Below are positions 25,642 to 34,748 of a DNA stretch of 64,000 bases, piece by piece (the first letter of the stretch is position 1; the number at the start of each line of letters is the position of its first letter). Source of the stretch: Haliscomenobacter sp. (GTDB taxonomy: Bacteria > Bacteroidota > Bacteroidia > Chitinophagales > Saprospiraceae). Under the pieces are notes generated by a model, which saw nothing but the letters and a program-made list of their open reading frames with translations, was not told the origin of the DNA and did not search any database. Location of the stretch: assembly GCA_016713275.1 (NCBI GenBank), contig JADJPL010000001.1, forward strand, positions 803,001 through 867,000. The letters run 5' to 3'. Both the position numbers and the translations under genes were made by a program.

Positions 25642-26691
25642 TTATTGCCTGGGTGGTTTATAGCCCGATTGGTTGAGCAGGGCCTGGCTGTCTTTCAGGC
25701 GAAGCAGTTCCGGAAGGCTGGTTTCGGGATGCTTGGCCATATAACTATTGATGATTTGCCAGCCCAGCCAGCTTCCGGTGCGTCCGGGCGCTTCGGCAGG
25801 CATGCCGGGGGAGTTGGGGCTGTACTCCACGTATTTCCGGATTTTTTGCCAGTCGCTGGAATACAGATAGTCCTCGGAAAGGAAGAACGCCCAAATATCC
25901 CGCTCATTATCCGTAAGCCAATCCGTCTGCTCCGCGCTCATTTCCAGCAGGGTGCTATCGGCAAGGTCCGGCAGAAGTTTATCCAGCACGTACAGTTGTT
26001 TTCCGGTATGGAGGATAAAGTCCAGCAAACGGTCGCCCGGAGCGTTTCCGTTGAGGTCCTCCACCAAAGGGATCAGGGTTTTCAAAACCAGGTGCTCGCG
26101 GGTGAACGTGCGGGTGAGATATGCAGAGAAATTGGGGTTTTCGGGGTTGTACTTCTGGTAGGGGTACGAGGCGCCCAGGAAAAAATCCAGGCCAACAGCC
26201 AGGGATTGCTCGCCGTAGATAAAACTGCCCACCGTGTATTCCGATACATAGGTCGTTATATCTGGGGTTGGCAACGCAGGAAAGTAGTATTTCAGGTAGC
26301 GGAACGCCTGGTTGAATTCGTTCTCCATGGCTGCGAAATTTCCATATTGTTCCTGGCAAGTTGTATAAAGCTGGCGGACCTCCGGATGGGTAAGAAACCC
26401 GCGCAGATAGGCTTCCGGGCCTTCCAGGGCTATTTTGGGGTTTTTGGCGGGAACGATCCGGGTAAAGAACAAATCGGCGAATTCTCCATATTCTTCTTCC
26501 AAACGTGCCAATCCAGGCGCTATATTTGCCGTGTCCAATGCAAAAAGCGCCTGGTCGAACCGCCGGATGCGGACGTCTGCCTTTATGTGGCCCACATCCG
26601 GTTTGGATTCCTTTTCCCCAACCTGGCAGGAGGACAGCAGGGACAGCAACGCAAAGAAAAAAAAGTATTGGAACGGGTTCCGATCGCGCAT
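25642..26691 (-). CDS. gldB: Gliding motility lipoprotein GldB
   Basis: A 349-residue lipoprotein with signal peptide ending in LSSC (Cys22). It matches the GldB family: an early IRRFDQALFALD segment, FFTRIVPAKNP, and the strongly kept GSWLGWQIINSYMAKHPE near the end. GldB is essential for gliding in Flavobacterium johnsoniae and is thought to be envelope-anchored. The frame is intact. It is followed by tatA on the same strand; in several Bacteroidota genomes, as I recall, gldB lies near Tat or NAD genes. Confidence 0.88.
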   Translation of the reverse strand: MRDRNPFQYFFFFALLSLLSSCQVGEKESKPDVGHIKADVRIRRFDQALFALDTANIAPGLARLEEEYGEFADLFFTRIVPAKNPKIALEGPEAYLRGFLTHPEVRQLYTTCQEQYGNFAAMENEFNQAFRYLKYYFPALPTPDITTYVSEYTVGSFIYGEQSLAVGLDFFLGASYPYQKYNPENPNFSAYLTRTFTREHLVLKTLIPLVEDLNGNAPGDRLLDFILHTGKQLYVLDKLLPDLADSTLLEMSAEQTDWLTDNERDIWAFFLSEDYLYSSDWQKIRKYVEYSPNSPGMPAEAPGRTGSWLGWQIINSYMAKHPETSLPELLRLKDSQALLNQSGYKPPRQ

Positions 26692-26777
26692 AGGACAGGT
26701 AATTTTGACTTTTGATAATTTTTTTTAAAAAAACGAATAAATCCGGCGGTCTTTATTCGTTTTGTGAAAGATGGGCC

Positions 26778-26804
26778 TTGAGTTGGCGATTTTTGCCACC
26801 TTTG
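26778..26804 (+). promoter_or_regulatory. Candidate promoter of the outer-membrane barrel gene
   Basis: TTG at 26778-26780, 16-nt spacer, CACCTTTG at 26797-26804 (7 of 8 to the -7 consensus). It lies about 75 nt before the start codon, in the 190-bp region shared with divergent gldB. Confidence 0.35.
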
Positions 26805-26880
26805 CCTGGAAAATAGACTCCAATAAAGCCGGCCGATTTTGGCAGCAACTCCAAAACGCACACAAAAAAACTCGACGATC

Positions 26881-27609
26881 ATGAAAAAAATTGTAATCGC
26901 CCTCTTTTTTTTCTGGGGATTCCAGCAACTTGGACTGGCTCAGGAGGGAGACCTCCGGTTTGGGTTTCAGCTTAGCCCTTCCTTCTCCTGGATGAACACC
27001 AACGATACCCGGATCAATCGTTCCGGCACCAATCTTGGTATGAAACTCGGAATGCTGGCGGAATATTACTTCCGGGAGAACTATGCGTTTTCCACCGGCA
27101 TTGGCTTTGCGTTTAATCATGGCGGCACCCTGTTGTTCGAATACGGAGGCAGCTACTGGAAAAATTCCAATTTGGGATCCAGCCTGGACACCCTTCCCGA
27201 TGGGGTCAAGTTGAAATACAACCTTCAGTTCGTCGAAATTCCGGCAACCATCAAAATGCGGACCAGAGAGTTTGGCTACCTGCGTTACTTCCTGGAACCG
27301 GGGATTACGATCGGCCTGCGTTCGCAGGCGCGGGGCTCGATAACCGGAAGAGGTATTGGAGACCAGGCCGATAAGTTCGACATCCGCCGGGATGTCAATG
27401 GCCTTAACCTTGCTTGGGGCATGGGCGGCGGCGTAGAATACAGCCTGACCGAAACGACGAGCCTGGTGGCCGGTTTGGGCTTTCAGGTCGGGTTTGCCGA
27501 CATCACGGAAGATAAAGGAACCGTCTTTGACCCCGACCGCGGCAACCAGCTCGAAAATTCCAAAGGCAAAGTCAGCGCCCTGACCCTGAAGTTGGGCCTG
27601 ATGTTTTAA
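26881..27609 (+). CDS. Outer-membrane beta-barrel protein (PorT-like)
   Basis: A 242-residue protein with signal peptide KKIVIALFFFWGFQQLGLAQ. The mature part is a run of alternating, aromatic-rich beta strands with Gly/Asn turns (FGFQLSPSFSWM, AEYYFRENYAFSTGIGFAF, RYFLEPGITIGL) ending in LTLKLGLMF, with a terminal Phe as in outer-membrane barrels. This is the general PorT-like outer-membrane family of Bacteroidota; it is not enough to call it PorT of the T9SS. nadC follows 22 nt downstream. Confidence 0.82.
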   Translation: MKKIVIALFFFWGFQQLGLAQEGDLRFGFQLSPSFSWMNTNDTRINRSGTNLGMKLGMLAEYYFRENYAFSTGIGFAFNHGGTLLFEYGGSYWKNSNLGSSLDTLPDGVKLKYNLQFVEIPATIKMRTREFGYLRYFLEPGITIGLRSQARGSITGRGIGDQADKFDIRRDVNGLNLAWGMGGGVEYSLTETTSLVAGLGFQVGFADITEDKGTVFDPDRGNQLENSKGKVSALTLKLGLMF

Positions 27610-27631
27610 TTCATCCTCTTTCCTTTCCATT

Positions 27632-28489
27632 ATGCTGAACGCACAGGAAACCAAATGGCTATCGCGGTTCATTGAGGATGGCTTCAAGGAGGATGTCGGC
27701 CAGGGAGATCATACCTCCCTGGCCTGCATCCCGCCGGATGCCCGCAATACGGCCCGTCTGCTGGTAAAAGATCACGGAATACTGGCTGGGGTAGACGTCG
27801 CTAAGGCCATTCTTCTTGCTGCGGATCCTGCCTGTACCATAAACCAGTACCAGGAAGACGGGGCGCGGGTAAAGCCGGGCGAAACCGCGTTTGAGGTAGA
27901 AGGCAATACCCAGGCTTTGCTCCAGGCGGAACGCTTGCTCCTGAATACCATGCAGCGCATGAGCGGCATTGCCACCGAAACCCGCAAATACTGCGACGAA
28001 GTAGCCGGGTTGCCCGTCCGGATCCTGGATACCCGCAAAACGACCCCGCTGCTCCGGTTTCTGGAAAAGTGGGCGGTCCGCATTGGAGGAGGCGAAAACT
28101 ACCGGAGTGGATTGTACGACTGGTTCATGATCAAAGACAACCATATCGACGCGTGTGGGGGAATCCGCAAAGCCATCGAACGCATCGCCGCCTATCAGCA
28201 GGCGAAGGGGCTGTCCCTGAATGTGACCGTGGAAGTGCGCAACCTGGAAGAACTGTCGGAAGTGCTGGACACCGGGAACGTGACCCGGATCATGTTCGAC
28301 AACTTCAACCCGGCTTCCCTGCGGGAAGCCGTCAAGCTCACCGGAAAGCGGTTCGAAACGGAAGCTTCCGGCGGAATTACCCTTAATACCTTGCGCGAAT
28401 ATGCCGCAACGGGCGTTGATTTCATTTCGATCGGCGCGCTGACCCATTCGTTTAAAAGTCTGGATCTGAGCTTTAAAATGAAACGCTAA
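27632..28489 (+). CDS. nadC: Nicotinate-nucleotide pyrophosphorylase (carboxylating)
   Basis: A 285-residue enzyme that converts quinolinate and PRPP to nicotinate mononucleotide in NAD synthesis. Typical segments are EDVGQGDHTS near the N-terminus, LNTMQRMSGIAT, the phosphoribosyl-binding RILDTRKTTPLLRFLEKWAV, GGGENYRSGLYDWFMIKDNH and the C-terminal FETEASGGITLNTLREYAAT followed by VDFISIGALTHS. The length is normal. Confidence 0.95.
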   Translation: MLNAQETKWLSRFIEDGFKEDVGQGDHTSLACIPPDARNTARLLVKDHGILAGVDVAKAILLAADPACTINQYQEDGARVKPGETAFEVEGNTQALLQAERLLLNTMQRMSGIATETRKYCDEVAGLPVRILDTRKTTPLLRFLEKWAVRIGGGENYRSGLYDWFMIKDNHIDACGGIRKAIERIAAYQQAKGLSLNVTVEVRNLEELSEVLDTGNVTRIMFDNFNPASLREAVKLTGKRFETEASGGITLNTLREYAATGVDFISIGALTHSFKSLDLSFKMKR

Positions 28490-28638
28490 ACCCCCTGCGG
28501 GTATTCCTGCATGGTCATCCAGATCAGCAAACTCAGGGAAAATAGGAGGAGCCAAAATCGGACGTCGCGCAAAATTCTTTGTTTTGTTTGTTTGATCACG
28601 GCAGTTGGAATAAATCGTTCAGGCTGGCGTTTCTCCAT
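28486..28638 (-). CDS. Small single-pass membrane protein
   Basis: A 50-residue ORF starting MEKRQPERFIPTAV, with a basic N-terminus and one hydrophobic helix (about 27-42, FWLLLFSLSLLIWM), ending in QEYPQGV. It overlaps the end of nadC by 4 nt on the opposite strand. The frame is open further upstream to 28689. I do not recognise a family. The charge and membrane pattern looks protein-like, but there is no other support. Confidence 0.4.
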   Translation of the reverse strand: MEKRQPERFIPTAVIKQTKQRILRDVRFWLLLFSLSLLIWMTMQEYPQGV

Positions 28639-28737
28639 TCCTTCGGAGGCGCCGCCATATACTTTACTCCAAAAATGATACCATAGCAAAAAAAGATAAT
28701 ATGATCAGCCCGCGCTTGAGGACTTATCCAGCTCCAG

Positions 28738-29772
28738 TCAGGATAAAAGCGCGCGGTTGATGTTGCGGACCATGGAGGGCCCTTCGTAGATCAGTCCGGT
28801 GTATACCTGGACCAAGTCCGCTCCCGCTTCTAATTTTTCCTTAGCATCCAACGGGGTAGCAATGCCTCCTACGCCAATGAGGGTCATGCCTTTAGGCCCG
28901 TGCTGGCGCAGATACTGCAGGATTTGGGTGGAAGCTTTCCTCAAAGGCGCTCCGCTCAATCCTCCGGGCCCCATGGCTTCCCAAACAGCTGCCGGGGTGC
29001 GCAACCCGTCTCTTTGGATCGTGGTGTTGGTTGCTACAATGCCGGCAATGCCGGTGGCGCGCACGATGTCGAGGATGTCGTCCAACTGGGAAGTAGTCAG
29101 ATCGGGGGCGATCTTCAGCAAAATCGGTTTGGGAGCGCCGAGCGCCTGGTTCTCCGTTTGGAGGGCGGACAGAATCCGGGTCAGCGGTTCTTTATCCTGC
29201 AACTCCCTGAGGTTGGGCGTGTTGGGAGAACTGACGTTGACGACAAAATAATCCACCAGGTCGTGTAATACGCGAAAGCAGTAGAGGTAATCATCGACGG
29301 CCTGTTCATTGGGGGTAGTTTTATTCTTTCCGATATTCCCCCCAAGAACCAACCCCTTGGGTACGGGGGTAGTTCGAAGCCTGGCGGCAAGCACGTCGGC
29401 GCCTTCGTTGTTGAAGCCCATGCGGTTGATGAGGGCCTGGTCGGCAGGCAGGCGGAAAATCCTGGGGCTTGGGTTGCCCGGCTGGGGTTTGGGCGTGACG
29501 GTGCCGACTTCGACAAAACCAAAGCCCAGAGCGCCCATCGCGGGAAAGAGCTTGCCGTCTTTGTCAAACCCGGCTGCCAATCCCACCGGATTGGGAAATC
29601 CGATTCCCATAACCTGCCGGCCCAGCCTTGGGCCGGACACCAGAAAGTAACGCCGAAAGAACCCGGAAATCCCGGGCAGGACCAGCAGCGCTTTCAACAA
29701 CATAACGGTGAGCGCATGCGCTTTCTCCGGCGGGATGAGGAACAGCAGTGGTTTGATGAAGCGTTTGTACAC
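28738..29772 (-). CDS. pyrD: Dihydroorotate dehydrogenase (quinone), class 2
   Basis: A 344-residue FMN enzyme that oxidises dihydroorotate to orotate and passes electrons to quinones at the inner membrane. It has the class 2 N-terminal membrane-association helices (KRFIKPLLFLIPPEKAHALT), then GFPNPVGLAAGFDKDG, EVGTVTPKPQPGNP, the FVVNVSSPNTPNLRELQ segment with the catalytic Ser region, and the phosphate-binding end LIGVGGIATPLDAKEKLEAG. It works with carB in pyrimidine synthesis. Confidence 0.96.
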   Translation of the reverse strand: MYKRFIKPLLFLIPPEKAHALTVMLLKALLVLPGISGFFRRYFLVSGPRLGRQVMGIGFPNPVGLAAGFDKDGKLFPAMGALGFGFVEVGTVTPKPQPGNPSPRIFRLPADQALINRMGFNNEGADVLAARLRTTPVPKGLVLGGNIGKNKTTPNEQAVDDYLYCFRVLHDLVDYFVVNVSSPNTPNLRELQDKEPLTRILSALQTENQALGAPKPILLKIAPDLTTSQLDDILDIVRATGIAGIVATNTTIQRDGLRTPAAVWEAMGPGGLSGAPLRKASTQILQYLRQHGPKGMTLIGVGGIATPLDAKEKLEAGADLVQVYTGLIYEGPSMVRNINRALLS

Positions 29773-29790
29773 GGTCGTTGGCTTAAGGGC

Positions 29791-29826
29791 AAAAAAAAGC
29801 TGGGCAAACGCAAAGCATTACCCAGC
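29791..29826 (-). terminator. Intrinsic terminator after the response regulator gene
   Basis: On the minus strand GCTGGG...CCCAGC (with further partial pairing inside, about 12 bp in all) is followed by eight T (29791-29798). It ends the histidine kinase-response regulator transcript just before pyrD. Confidence 0.8.
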
Positions 29827-29851
29827 CATAATCATAATCCCAAAAACTATA

Positions 29852-30589
29852 TCATGCTTCTTCACCAGCTTTCACGAGCAGTTGGAATCCGTTGCCGTGA
29901 ATATTAACGATCTCAATGTTTTCATCCAGACTGAGATATTTTCTCAGTTTGGTGACGAACACATCCATCGAACGCGCGGTGAAGTAGTTATCTTCGCTCC
30001 AGATCTTGGTCAGGGCCTCCGATCTTGGGAGAATGTCGTTCATATGAATAGCAAAAAGGCGCAATAGTTGCGCTTCCTTGGGAGAAAGCTTGCTTTTGGC
30101 CTCCTGGCTTCCTCCGGCCTCAAAAGTAAGAATTCTTAATGGAAAATTAAAATGGTATTTTCCAATGATAAATTCTTTTTCTTCTTCTTTGATCTCGGTT
30201 TTCTGACTTCGCTTTAAAATAGCCTGTATTCGGGCGAGGAGTTCTTCGGAAAGAAAGGGTTTCGTGATATAATCATCGGCGCCGATTCGGAATCCTTCCA
30301 GGACATCTTCTTTCATGGCCTTGGCGGTAAGGAAAATGATCGGCATTTCCTCATCCTGGGTCCGGATCTCTTTAGCGAGCATAAACCCGTCCATTTTGGG
30401 CATCATGACGTCAAAGATGCACAAGTCGAAATGGCCTTTGCGGTAGTTGTCCAGCCCCTCGAGCCCGTCTTTGGCCAGGGTCACCACGTAATCATGCATT
30501 TCCAGGTAAGACCGGAGCACATCCCCAAAGTTCTGATCGTCTTCAACAAGTAAAATTCGGTGGTTTTCCATATTGCGCATCTTTTTCAT
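29852..30589 (-). CDS. Response regulator, OmpR/PhoB family
   Basis: A 245-residue two-domain regulator. The receiver domain (about 7-125) has the acidic pocket in ILLVEDD, the phosphorylation site in LCIFDVMMPKMDG and the conserved lysine in YITKPF. The C-terminal winged helix (about 145-240) ends with the RSMDVFVTKLRKYLSLDENI pattern of OmpR-type DNA-binding domains. Met codons at 30580 and 30571 are possible alternative starts. It follows its kinase by 20 nt. The stimulus is unknown. Confidence 0.92.
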   Translation of the reverse strand: MKKMRNMENHRILLVEDDQNFGDVLRSYLEMHDYVVTLAKDGLEGLDNYRKGHFDLCIFDVMMPKMDGFMLAKEIRTQDEEMPIIFLTAKAMKEDVLEGFRIGADDYITKPFLSEELLARIQAILKRSQKTEIKEEEKEFIIGKYHFNFPLRILTFEAGGSQEAKSKLSPKEAQLLRLFAIHMNDILPRSEALTKIWSEDNYFTARSMDVFVTKLRKYLSLDENIEIVNIHGNGFQLLVKAGEEA

Positions 30590-30609
30590 TTGTACAAAAA
30601 GGCAGAAGA

Positions 30610-32094
30610 TCAGGCGTCCTGGACCCGAAAAGGAAAGCGCAGGATGAAACTGCTTCCTTTTCCGGGTTCAGACCGCACGTCGATCTGACCTTTGTGGGCG
30701 TTCATCATGGCCTTGACGTAACTCAGCCCAAGGCCAAACCCTTTCACATCGTGGAGGTTGCCGGTTGATACCCGGTAAAATTTGTCGAAGATATGTTTCA
30801 GGGCGGCTTTGCTCATGCCGATGCCTTTATCCTCAACCACTACTTCCACGCCTCCGGCTACATTCCGGGTATGCAAGCTGATCTCCGGCTTTTCCGGAGG
30901 ATATTTATTGGCATTGTCCAGCAAATTGTGGATAATGCTGGAGATATGCGTCAGATCTCCTTCCACAACCGGGCTTTCCGCGCGTAAAACCGCCTTGGCT
31001 ATTCCATCTTTCTTTTCGACCTGCAGGTTGATGTTTTCCACGGCGGCCTGGATCACTTCGTGCAGGTTTACGGGGGCTAGTTTCAGGGAGAAGTCCCTTT
31101 TGTCGATCAGGGCCATTTGCAGCACTTTCTCCACCTGATTATTCATACGATTATTTTCCTGTTTTATTATGTTGGCAAAGCGTTTGACCTTATCGGCCTG
31201 GCCCACGATCATTGGGCTGGAGATGGAATCTGCGGCCAGGGAGATCGTGGCTATCGGGGTCTTGAACTCGTGGGTCATGTTGTTGATGAAATCGTTCTTC
31301 ATTTCCGACAACTGTTTTTGCCGGAAAATGACGTACAGCGTATATCCGAAGCAAAACAAGATGATGGACGTAAAGAAAATGGACCCGAAGAAATTTTGCC
31401 AAAGGGAACTCCACACGATATTGGTCCGGTTGGGAAAGAAAATCCTCAATTCCCCTACCGGAGGCTTTTCGTTGGGGAATACGGCTACGGAATAGTCGGG
31501 GTTATACAGGTTTTTGGGGTGTAGCCCGGGTATTGGATCTGGCTGGGAAGGGTTTTCCGTGACGACATAGTGCCCGTTGACGATGACAAAGCTCTTTCTC
31601 GCATGAGAATATATTCCATAATGGAAGGCATATTTCGGAGACTGGGGGTCCATGCCCTGGTTTAGAAAGGCCTGTTCGAGGATCTGTTTCAGGAGGCCGG
31701 GTTTGATCCGGTCTTCTAAGGGGCGGTCGCCAAGGGTAAGGCCGTAAAGGGCGTATACCGTGGGATCTTCCATCAGCTCGTTGAGCAATTGATTGCCGGA
31801 GATCGCCGCCGAGGCGCCTATGGCCTGCCCTTCCTGCCGCTGGCTGGAGAACCGTTCCTGCTGGACGTACTTGGTGATAAACCCATTGAGACTTAAAGAG
31901 GAAAAAAGCTCTTCTCTCGCTTCTTCTTCTTTGAGCTGCTCCACGACCTTGTTCAGGACGTTGTAGACGTTTTTGTCAAAACGTTCTTCATTGACGCGAA
32001 TCGACATGCGGATGAGGTCCATCTGAAGCCAGACAACCCCCATGACCGCAGCACTCATGAGCGCAATGATGATCCAAATCGCATTTTTTTTCAT
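30610..32094 (-). CDS. Sensor histidine kinase
   Basis: A 494-residue membrane kinase. Membrane segments are at about 6-26 (IWIIIALMSAAVMGVVWLQM) and about 235-260 (IFFTSIILFCFGYTLYVIF), with a periplasmic sensor of about 200 residues of no recognised type between them. The dimerisation helix has the phospho-acceptor His in NNMTHEFKTPIATIS, and the ATPase domain has NLLDNANKYPPE, VEDKGIGMS and GFGLGLSYVKAM. It pairs with the response regulator downstream. sprA lies directly upstream on the same strand, but a -7 element between them suggests separate transcription. Confidence 0.93.
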   Translation of the reverse strand: MKKNAIWIIIALMSAAVMGVVWLQMDLIRMSIRVNEERFDKNVYNVLNKVVEQLKEEEAREELFSSLSLNGFITKYVQQERFSSQRQEGQAIGASAAISGNQLLNELMEDPTVYALYGLTLGDRPLEDRIKPGLLKQILEQAFLNQGMDPQSPKYAFHYGIYSHARKSFVIVNGHYVVTENPSQPDPIPGLHPKNLYNPDYSVAVFPNEKPPVGELRIFFPNRTNIVWSSLWQNFFGSIFFTSIILFCFGYTLYVIFRQKQLSEMKNDFINNMTHEFKTPIATISLAADSISSPMIVGQADKVKRFANIIKQENNRMNNQVEKVLQMALIDKRDFSLKLAPVNLHEVIQAAVENINLQVEKKDGIAKAVLRAESPVVEGDLTHISSIIHNLLDNANKYPPEKPEISLHTRNVAGGVEVVVEDKGIGMSKAALKHIFDKFYRVSTGNLHDVKGFGLGLSYVKAMMNAHKGQIDVRSEPGKGSSFILRFPFRVQDA

Positions 32095-32165
32095 TGATAC
32101 CCCGGCTAATACCCGCCGTTTTGCAACCAGCTGGAAATTTTCTATGGGAAAGCCCCTGATTTTAA

Positions 32166-32173
32166 CAAAATTA
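32166..32173 (-). promoter_or_regulatory. -7 element of the kinase-regulator operon
   Basis: TAATTTTG on the minus strand, a full match to TAnnTTTG, about 70 nt before the kinase start and after the sprA stop. No clear -33 TTG. Confidence 0.4.
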
Positions 32174-32219
32174 GGCTTTCTCCGTTGCTTCGGGGTACTT
32201 TAACAGAGATTTAACCGGG

Positions 32220-34748
32220 TTACAAACTAAACCGCACCACAATCCCTCCGGAAGCGTCCGTTCGGGGGAATCCGGCGGACGTTTTGGGCTCGGTGCGGCG
32301 GTAATCGAAGAACAAACGCAGCGACAAGCGCTGGTTGAGCCGGTACTCCGCCGATGGCGAAATGCTCAGCAGGTAAGTTCCGCGGGTCGGTTCAATGACC
32401 CCCTGGTCGAGTAAGTGGTTGTAGGTCACGTCGTCGGTGAGGCGGAAGTTGAAGTTGATATCCAGGTCGTTGCCTTGCGCTACCGATTGAGCGGGCCCGG
32501 TAGTTCCTGCATTCGTGTTTCCGATGCCGGGCACGCGCTGGCCCCGGGCGGGTTTGGCGCCTTTTTTCCCGGTCAGGAATGGAATATTAAGGTTTCGGAC
32601 CAGATACCCAAATCCGATCACCATCTCTTTGTTCCGGGTCTCGGCCAATTGGTTGCTGACGAGGCTGAGGGCCAGGGTGCGGGTGCGTTTGTAATCCATA
32701 TTAAATGACATGCCGTTTTTCAGCGTAGCCTGAATGGCGATAAGTGGACTGAATCCCTCCTGGATGATAATTTCCGGTACCTCCAGCCGGGCGTAGAAGT
32801 TTCCGTTGAGCTCGTTGAGCGCCCCATTGTCGAGGGTGCGCAGGTAATCCAGGCCGGTGTTGAACCGGTTGATCGTCAGCGTGGACTTATAGCCGTGGGT
32901 GAGGCTGAAATTCTGGAACAGCTCGCTGAACAGCTTGATCCGGGACAACCCGTTGTAGTTCAACCGCCAGTTCACTCTGGGAACGATGTCAAAAACATCC
33001 AGGCCGACGGAGGCGGGGTCTTCTCCGGTATAGGCAGCAAGGAACGCCGGGATCAGCACGTCTTGTTGGGTACGGCCGTATCCGTAGGTGTATCCGGACT
33101 TGGCCAGGGTGGAGTCGAGGTGATCGCCTTGGCCAAGGCGCTGAGAAATGACGAGGCGGTTGGCCTCGAATTGCCGGAAGAGGTCGGTGATCTCCTCCCT
33201 GCTATCCTGGAACAGCGTAGGCAGCGCCCCGAAGCTTACGGTCATCGACCCCAGGTCTTTGGGGATGGCATGCACGAAATCGGCCGTGTTGTCGTAAAGG
33301 GTATCTTTAAAATACTGGGCGTGGTTTTCTACGTAGCTCCGGTTGGCTTCGATCTCAATCCGGAAATCGCGGAACGGTTCCAGCGTCAGGCGGCCATCGT
33401 AATCTTCGGCATAGTTCTGGGTAACTTCCTGGTTGAGGAACACGTTGGAGCTGATCCACCCCTTGCTGGCTGCTTGGGCCAGCCAGTCGTTCTTGCCAAA
33501 ATAGTCATTCTGTTCCAGCGTGCGGATGCGGGGCTGCCATCCGGCTACAAAGTCCCAGCCTGGGGTGCTCAGCTTGTCGCCCATACCCAGCATACGGGCT
33601 TGGGGTAAAAATCCGGGAACCACCGTATTCGCTTTGGTGGAGTAGTTGAATCGGGCTTTTCGTACGAGTAGCAGCGGCCGGATTAACCCGCGTAAAATAG
33701 GGCTTATCTCTCCTTCTGCTTTTTCCTTTTCCTGGTTTTCGGCCCCCTGCCTCGGCACGCGCCCTCCTGGCGCGGACGCTCCGCCCCGGTTGATCTTTTG
33801 AAGGAAACCAATCTTGTTGTATAGCCCCTCAAAGTTCAGATCGGCCGTAAACTGGATATTTTGCGAATTCTGAATAATGTTGCCCAGACTATCGGTGTTC
33901 AGAGCGGCGGCGTTCCAACCGTATTCCGCCTGGTACTGTGCCCGGGCCTGTATCCAGTCCATAAACGGCAGCAAGCGGATAGGCAGGTTGTAGCTGGCAA
34001 GCAAGGTATGCCGGTAATTCTTGGTGCGGCCAAAGTCTTTGATATTCTGCCAGATACTATCCCGGCGGGCTTTTTCTACATTCTCAATAGATGGGTCGTC
34101 GATCAGGGCAATCTCGTCGGGTTCGTCTACCACGCCATTGTTCAGGGCCGTAAAGGTGATCTTGAACGACTTCGTGAGGTCCCACTGAAGGTTGTAATCC
34201 CGGTCCCAGGTGAATCGTTTGTTGTAAAAGGTGTTGAAGCGCTCTTCGAGGCCGGTAAACCGGAACCGGGTGCGGTTGAACTGCCGGTCGAGTTGGGTGC
34301 GGAAGCTGAACGAGTTGGGAAGCGGGTTGATGTTGATCTCTTTGAAGATCTTGAGCAACTCGCCGTTGAGTCCTTTCAGCGGTTCGATGAATTTGGTCTG
34401 CCGGCTGAAGTTGTAGTCCACCCCCCCGCTTCGCCGGGTAAGCTCGTCGAGCTCGATTAGCGCATCGCGGCGTTCTGCTTTGGAAAACGCGTAACTGACG
34501 GAAAAATTCTCGATATCCCAGGGGTAGGGTTTGCTGTTCCCCCCGCCGGTGCGCTCTTTTCGAACATTGGTAAAGGTATAACTCGACAGTTTGGACACTT
34601 CCTGAGTCGTGTTCTGAATCGAGTCGCGTTCGGCGCCGCTGGTGTTATTGATTTTTTCCTTGAGCACGATGTCCAGATCGTAGGGGTCAAATTCCGGTGT
34701 TTTGACGATGTTGGACTGCTGCGCGTAAAAGGAAGGCGGATACCCCAA
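32220..34748 (-). CDS. sprA: SprA, C-terminal segment (frameshift-separated)
   Basis: About 840 codons forming the C-terminal third of SprA. The true reading begins at about 34730 with YAQQSNIVKTPEFDPYDLDI, which continues the middle segment after one missing T. The content is repeated amphipathic strands with Asn/Arg-rich loops (FSLTHGYKSTLTINRFNTGL, FNMDYKRTRTLALSLVSNQL) and a terminal SASGGIVVRFSL-like barrel strand (exactly DASGGIVVRFSL). SprA is the 36-strand outer-membrane channel of the type IX secretion system. Without the frame correction this segment would not be made from the normal start. Confidence 0.85.
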   Translation of the reverse strand: MGYPPSFYAQQSNIVKTPEFDPYDLDIVLKEKINNTSGAERDSIQNTTQEVSKLSSYTFTNVRKERTGGGNSKPYPWDIENFSVSYAFSKAERRDALIELDELTRRSGGVDYNFSRQTKFIEPLKGLNGELLKIFKEININPLPNSFSFRTQLDRQFNRTRFRFTGLEERFNTFYNKRFTWDRDYNLQWDLTKSFKITFTALNNGVVDEPDEIALIDDPSIENVEKARRDSIWQNIKDFGRTKNYRHTLLASYNLPIRLLPFMDWIQARAQYQAEYGWNAAALNTDSLGNIIQNSQNIQFTADLNFEGLYNKIGFLQKINRGGASAPGGRVPRQGAENQEKEKAEGEISPILRGLIRPLLLVRKARFNYSTKANTVVPGFLPQARMLGMGDKLSTPGWDFVAGWQPRIRTLEQNDYFGKNDWLAQAASKGWISSNVFLNQEVTQNYAEDYDGRLTLEPFRDFRIEIEANRSYVENHAQYFKDTLYDNTADFVHAIPKDLGSMTVSFGALPTLFQDSREEITDLFRQFEANRLVISQRLGQGDHLDSTLAKSGYTYGYGRTQQDVLIPAFLAAYTGEDPASVGLDVFDIVPRVNWRLNYNGLSRIKLFSELFQNFSLTHGYKSTLTINRFNTGLDYLRTLDNGALNELNGNFYARLEVPEIIIQEGFSPLIAIQATLKNGMSFNMDYKRTRTLALSLVSNQLAETRNKEMVIGFGYLVRNLNIPFLTGKKGAKPARGQRVPGIGNTNAGTTGPAQSVAQGNDLDINFNFRLTDDVTYNHLLDQGVIEPTRGTYLLSISPSAEYRLNQRLSLRLFFDYRRTEPKTSAGFPRTDASGGIVVRFSL